Shown piece after piece: positions 62,126 to 64,000 of a stretch of 64,000 nucleotides of DNA (positions are counted from its first letter, which is position 1; every line of letters begins with the position of its first letter). The translations under genes and the position numbers were made by a program. Origin of the DNA: JBFXCS01 sp050181915 (lineage in GTDB: Bacteria; Actinomycetota; Thermoleophilia; Miltoncostaeales; Miltoncostaeaceae); NCBI GenBank assembly GCA_050181915.1, contig JBFXCS010000003.1, positions 592,915 to 656,914 on the forward strand, read 5' to 3'. The notes below the pieces were generated by a model. That model did not search any database. It was not told the DNA's origin and worked only from the letters and a program-made list of their open reading frames with translations.

Positions 62126-62545
62126 CTACCCGGCCGCGTCCAGCTCCTGGAAGAGGGTGATCTGGATGCCGCCGGGCGCGTCAAGGCGCGCGTTGAGCGA
62201 CCGCCACGGCGTCTCGACGGGCGGTGCGATCACGGTCGCCCCCGCCCCCTCCAGCAGGCGGGTGGTCGCCGCGGCGTCGGCCACCTCCAGCGCCACGCGC
62301 AGGTGCGGGCTCACCTGCCGGCCCACCTCCACCTCGTCGATCATGCGTCGCTGGGCGGCGTTGGTGAGCTCCAGGGTGGCGCGGCCGGCGTCGAGGATCA
62401 CCACGCGGGCGTCGCCCTCGCCCTCGAAGGCCGCCTCCTCGCGCATGCCCAGCACGTCGCGATAGAGGCGCAGCGCCTCCTCGAATCCGTCGTCGGCGTT
62501 CACCACCAGGCGCAGCTGCAGCACGGGCCGGTCGTCGTCGGGCAT
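62126..62545 (-). CDS. VOC-family protein
   Basis: A 139-residue glyoxalase-fold protein (RLYRDVLGMREEAAFEGEGD, RVALEVADAAATTRLLEGAG, LDAPGGIQITLFQEL). The metal residues are only partly kept. It follows the MFS gene by 13 bp, so a bleomycin-resistance-like binding role is possible. Confidence 0.8.
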   Translation of the reverse strand: MPDDDRPVLQLRLVVNADDGFEEALRLYRDVLGMREEAAFEGEGDARVVILDAGRATLELTNAAQRRMIDEVEVGRQVSPHLRVALEVADAAATTRLLEGAGATVIAPPVETPWRSLNARLDAPGGIQITLFQELDAAG

Positions 62546-62558
62546 CCTCGGGCTCCTC

Positions 62559-63653
62559 TCATCCGCCCGGACGCAGCGTCCGGGAGGTGTACGCGGCCAC
62601 GGCGACGGCGATCGCCGCGGCGATGGCGAGCGTTGCGGTGAAGGGGAGGATGGCGCGCGCGCCGGCGCCCAGGACCGGTCCGGCCAGATAGCCCAGCGAG
62701 AACACGACGGTGAGCACCGCCGAGCTCAGGCCGTACTGGCCGTGCATCCCCGCCTCGTCCACCGCCCGCACCATCAGCGGCCCGGTGGGCGCCGAGCAGC
62801 AGCCGAGGCCCACGCCGACCAGGGCGAAGGCGACGGCCACGAACCACGCGGGCCCGCTGCCCATGAAGGGCAGCCCCGCCGCGACCAGCAGCGGGCCCAG
62901 CACCAGCGGGGCGCGGCGGCCGTGCCGGTCGGACCACCGGCCGGCGAGGGGCGAGGCGACGAACAGCATCAGCATGCCGGTCGAGAACACCAGCCCGACG
63001 GCCACCGAGCCCAGGTCGAGCCGGTCGGTGAGGTCGAGCGGCAGCAGCGGCTCGACCAGCGCCAGCACGCCCGCCAGCAACCCCAGCCCGGCGGTCGCCG
63101 CGCGGGCGGCCGGCACGCGGGCCAGCCGGGCGAAGGCCGGCAGCAGGCGCGGCGCGTCCACCCGGGTGCGGCGCGTCTCGGGGACCATGAGCGTCGGCAC
63201 CAGGAGCAGCGCCGGCAGGATCGCGGCGAGCAGGAAGGTCGCGTCCAGGCCGACGGCGTCGACCAGCACCCCGCCGATGAGCGGGCCCAGCAGGCCGATG
63301 CCGCCGCCCGCCGTCTCGGCCAGGCCGATGCGGAACCCCAGCTGCCCGGCCGGGTAGGTGTCGGAGATCGCCGCGATGCCGGCGGTCCACACCAGCCCGC
63401 CCGCCAGGCCCTGGGCGGCGCGGGCGAGGGCGAGCAGCGGCGTCGTCTCGGCCGCGGCGAAGGCGAGGGTCGCGAGGGTCAGCGCGAGCCCCGCCATGAT
63501 CATCACCGGCCGGCGGCCGGCGCGCTCCACCAGGCCGGCGGCGATGAAGGCGGTGACGAGCTGCCCCGCCGGGAAGGCGGCGAAGATCAGCGCGGCGGTC
63601 GAGTCGGAGAAGCCGAACCGGTCGCGGAACTCCGGCAGCGCCGGCACGACCAT
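62559..63653 (-). CDS. MFS transporter (multidrug type)
   Basis: At least 364 residues with about twelve helices, loop 2-3 motif GLVERAGRRPVMIMAG and GPLIGGVLVDAVG (motif C-like). The first ATG (63653) lies inside helix one; in-frame hydrophobic sequence extends upstream (ELVFWTATLLIAVDTILFT) to a GGAGG box, but no ATG, GTG or TTG lies in that stretch (ATC at 63740 and GTC at 63746 are the codons near the box). The true start is thus not settled. Downstream of groEL behind a terminator. Confidence 0.82.
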   Translation of the reverse strand: MVVPALPEFRDRFGFSDSTAALIFAAFPAGQLVTAFIAAGLVERAGRRPVMIMAGLALTLATLAFAAAETTPLLALARAAQGLAGGLVWTAGIAAISDTYPAGQLGFRIGLAETAGGGIGLLGPLIGGVLVDAVGLDATFLLAAILPALLLVPTLMVPETRRTRVDAPRLLPAFARLARVPAARAATAGLGLLAGVLALVEPLLPLDLTDRLDLGSVAVGLVFSTGMLMLFVASPLAGRWSDRHGRRAPLVLGPLLVAAGLPFMGSGPAWFVAVAFALVGVGLGCCSAPTGPLMVRAVDEAGMHGQYGLSSAVLTVVFSLGYLAGPVLGAGARAILPFTATLAIAAAIAVAVAAYTSRTLRPGG

Positions 63654-63761
63654 CGTGAAGAGGATGGTGTCGACCGCGATCAGGAGCGTGGCGGTCCAGA
63701 AGACGAGCTCGCGGCGTGCGGTGGGCGTGGTGCCGGTGATCGGGACTGCCTCCGGGAAAGG

Positions 63762-63788
63762 CGAAGGGGGCCCGGCGGGCCCCCTTCG
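63762..63788. terminator. Terminator between groEL and the MFS gene
   Basis: CGAAGGGGGCCC (63762-63773) pairs with GGGCCCCCTTCG (63777-63788), loop GGC; on the minus strand it is followed by CCTTTCCC. Confidence 0.8.
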
Positions 63789-63816
63789 GTACGACGAGAC
63801 GGCGTGAGCCGTTCGA

Positions 63817-64000
63817 CTACATCATGCCGCCCATGCCGCCCATGTCGGGCATGCCGCCACCGGCGCCGCCACCCTCCTCGGGTTTGTCGGCGACGACGGC
63901 TTCGGTGGTGATGATGTTCTTCGCGATCGACGCCGCGTTCTGCAACGCCGAGCGGGTCACCATCGCCGGATCGATGATCCCGGCCTTCACCAGATCGACG
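63817..64000 (-). CDS. groEL: Chaperonin GroEL, C-terminal end (partial)
   Basis: The last 60 residues of a 60-kDa chaperonin, cut by the window end: VDLVKAGIIDPAMVTRSALQ, NAASIAKNIITTEAVVADKP and the Gly/Met tail GGMPDMGGMGGMM, the usual cavity-lining repeat. The rest lies past 64000. High confidence from tail and core. Confidence 0.95.
   Translation of the reverse strand, partial: VDLVKAGIIDPAMVTRSALQNAASIAKNIITTEAVVADKPEEGGGAGGGMPDMGGMGGMM

Overview
This is a very GC-rich, densely coded window whose genes run in short operons with 4-base stop/start overlaps (ATGA, GTGA). The gene set points to a deep-branching high-GC actinobacterium, most likely of class Thermoleophilia. The pointers are a CysO/CysM/Mec-type cysteine pathway, a tandem-domain ThyX, a ComA-like phosphosulfolactate synthase, stand-alone LigD polymerase, ClpP, a GroEL with a GGM tail, and GTG/TTG starts. 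The placement is an inference from gene content and base composition; no rRNA or tRNA is visible to settle it.

Layout. 1-9200: the end of an ECF sigma gene with a membrane partner carrying a SecD-like domain, a secreted alpha/beta hydrolase, a SixA-like phosphatase, a 168-bp inverted-repeat element, a three-gene SHOCT operon, a MarR regulator, citrate synthase, and an NYN-LOTUS protein with a long charged tail. 9240-19690: an accessory island built round a 2375-residue secreted Rhs/YD-repeat protein. It has two tandem LamG domains encoded by apparently identical 606-bp DNA copies, a putative immunity gene, and downstream a decayed orphan Rhs tip with its own putative immunity gene, interrupted by IS debris. 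19770-23810: a sulfur-carrier cysteine operon (E1-like/rhodanese, CysO-like carrier ending GGVA, CysM-like synthase, JAMM protease, lipoprotein) and a divergent zinc-ribbon gene. 23800-30740: membrane protein, MFS transporter, RarA, a broken response regulator abutting another broken gene, YqeY, and a subtilase. 30812-37606: one long co-directional run (ThyX, RidA, DUF1385, SRPBCC, YcnI-like copper protein, nicotinate phosphoribosyltransferase, methylmalonyl-CoA epimerase-like, small protein, YchF). 37632-43000: LigD polymerase domain, then an HTH-citrate-synthase fusion divergent from a Re-citrate-synthase-like DRE-TIM enzyme with a 14-bp palindrome between them, then a secreted von Willebrand A protein. 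43073-49300: HD hydrolase, UvrD helicase-nuclease, DUF1015, inositol-phosphatase-like gene and a broken FtsX-like gene. 49260-53861: GNAT, a second NYN protein, HxlR/nitroreductase pair with an inverted-repeat operator, Moco oxidoreductase, small membrane and NTF2-like proteins, ClpP. 53968-56600: a second, more AT-rich ECF-sigma island with secreted proteins and a sigma remnant. 56652-64000: phosphatase, ComA, the transglutaminase/alpha-E/ATP-grasp operon, VOC protein, MFS transporter and the 3' end of groEL.

How parts fit. The Rhs island has the layout of a polymorphic toxin system that diversifies by swapping C-terminal toxin/immunity cassettes. The cysteine operon supplies each step of protein-bound sulfur transfer: activation of the carrier, thiocarboxylate-dependent cysteine formation, and release by the JAMM protease. 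The HTH-citrate synthase and its divergent partner look like a metabolic enzyme recruited as the switch for a second citrate-type enzyme. These are the three areas most worth experimental attention.
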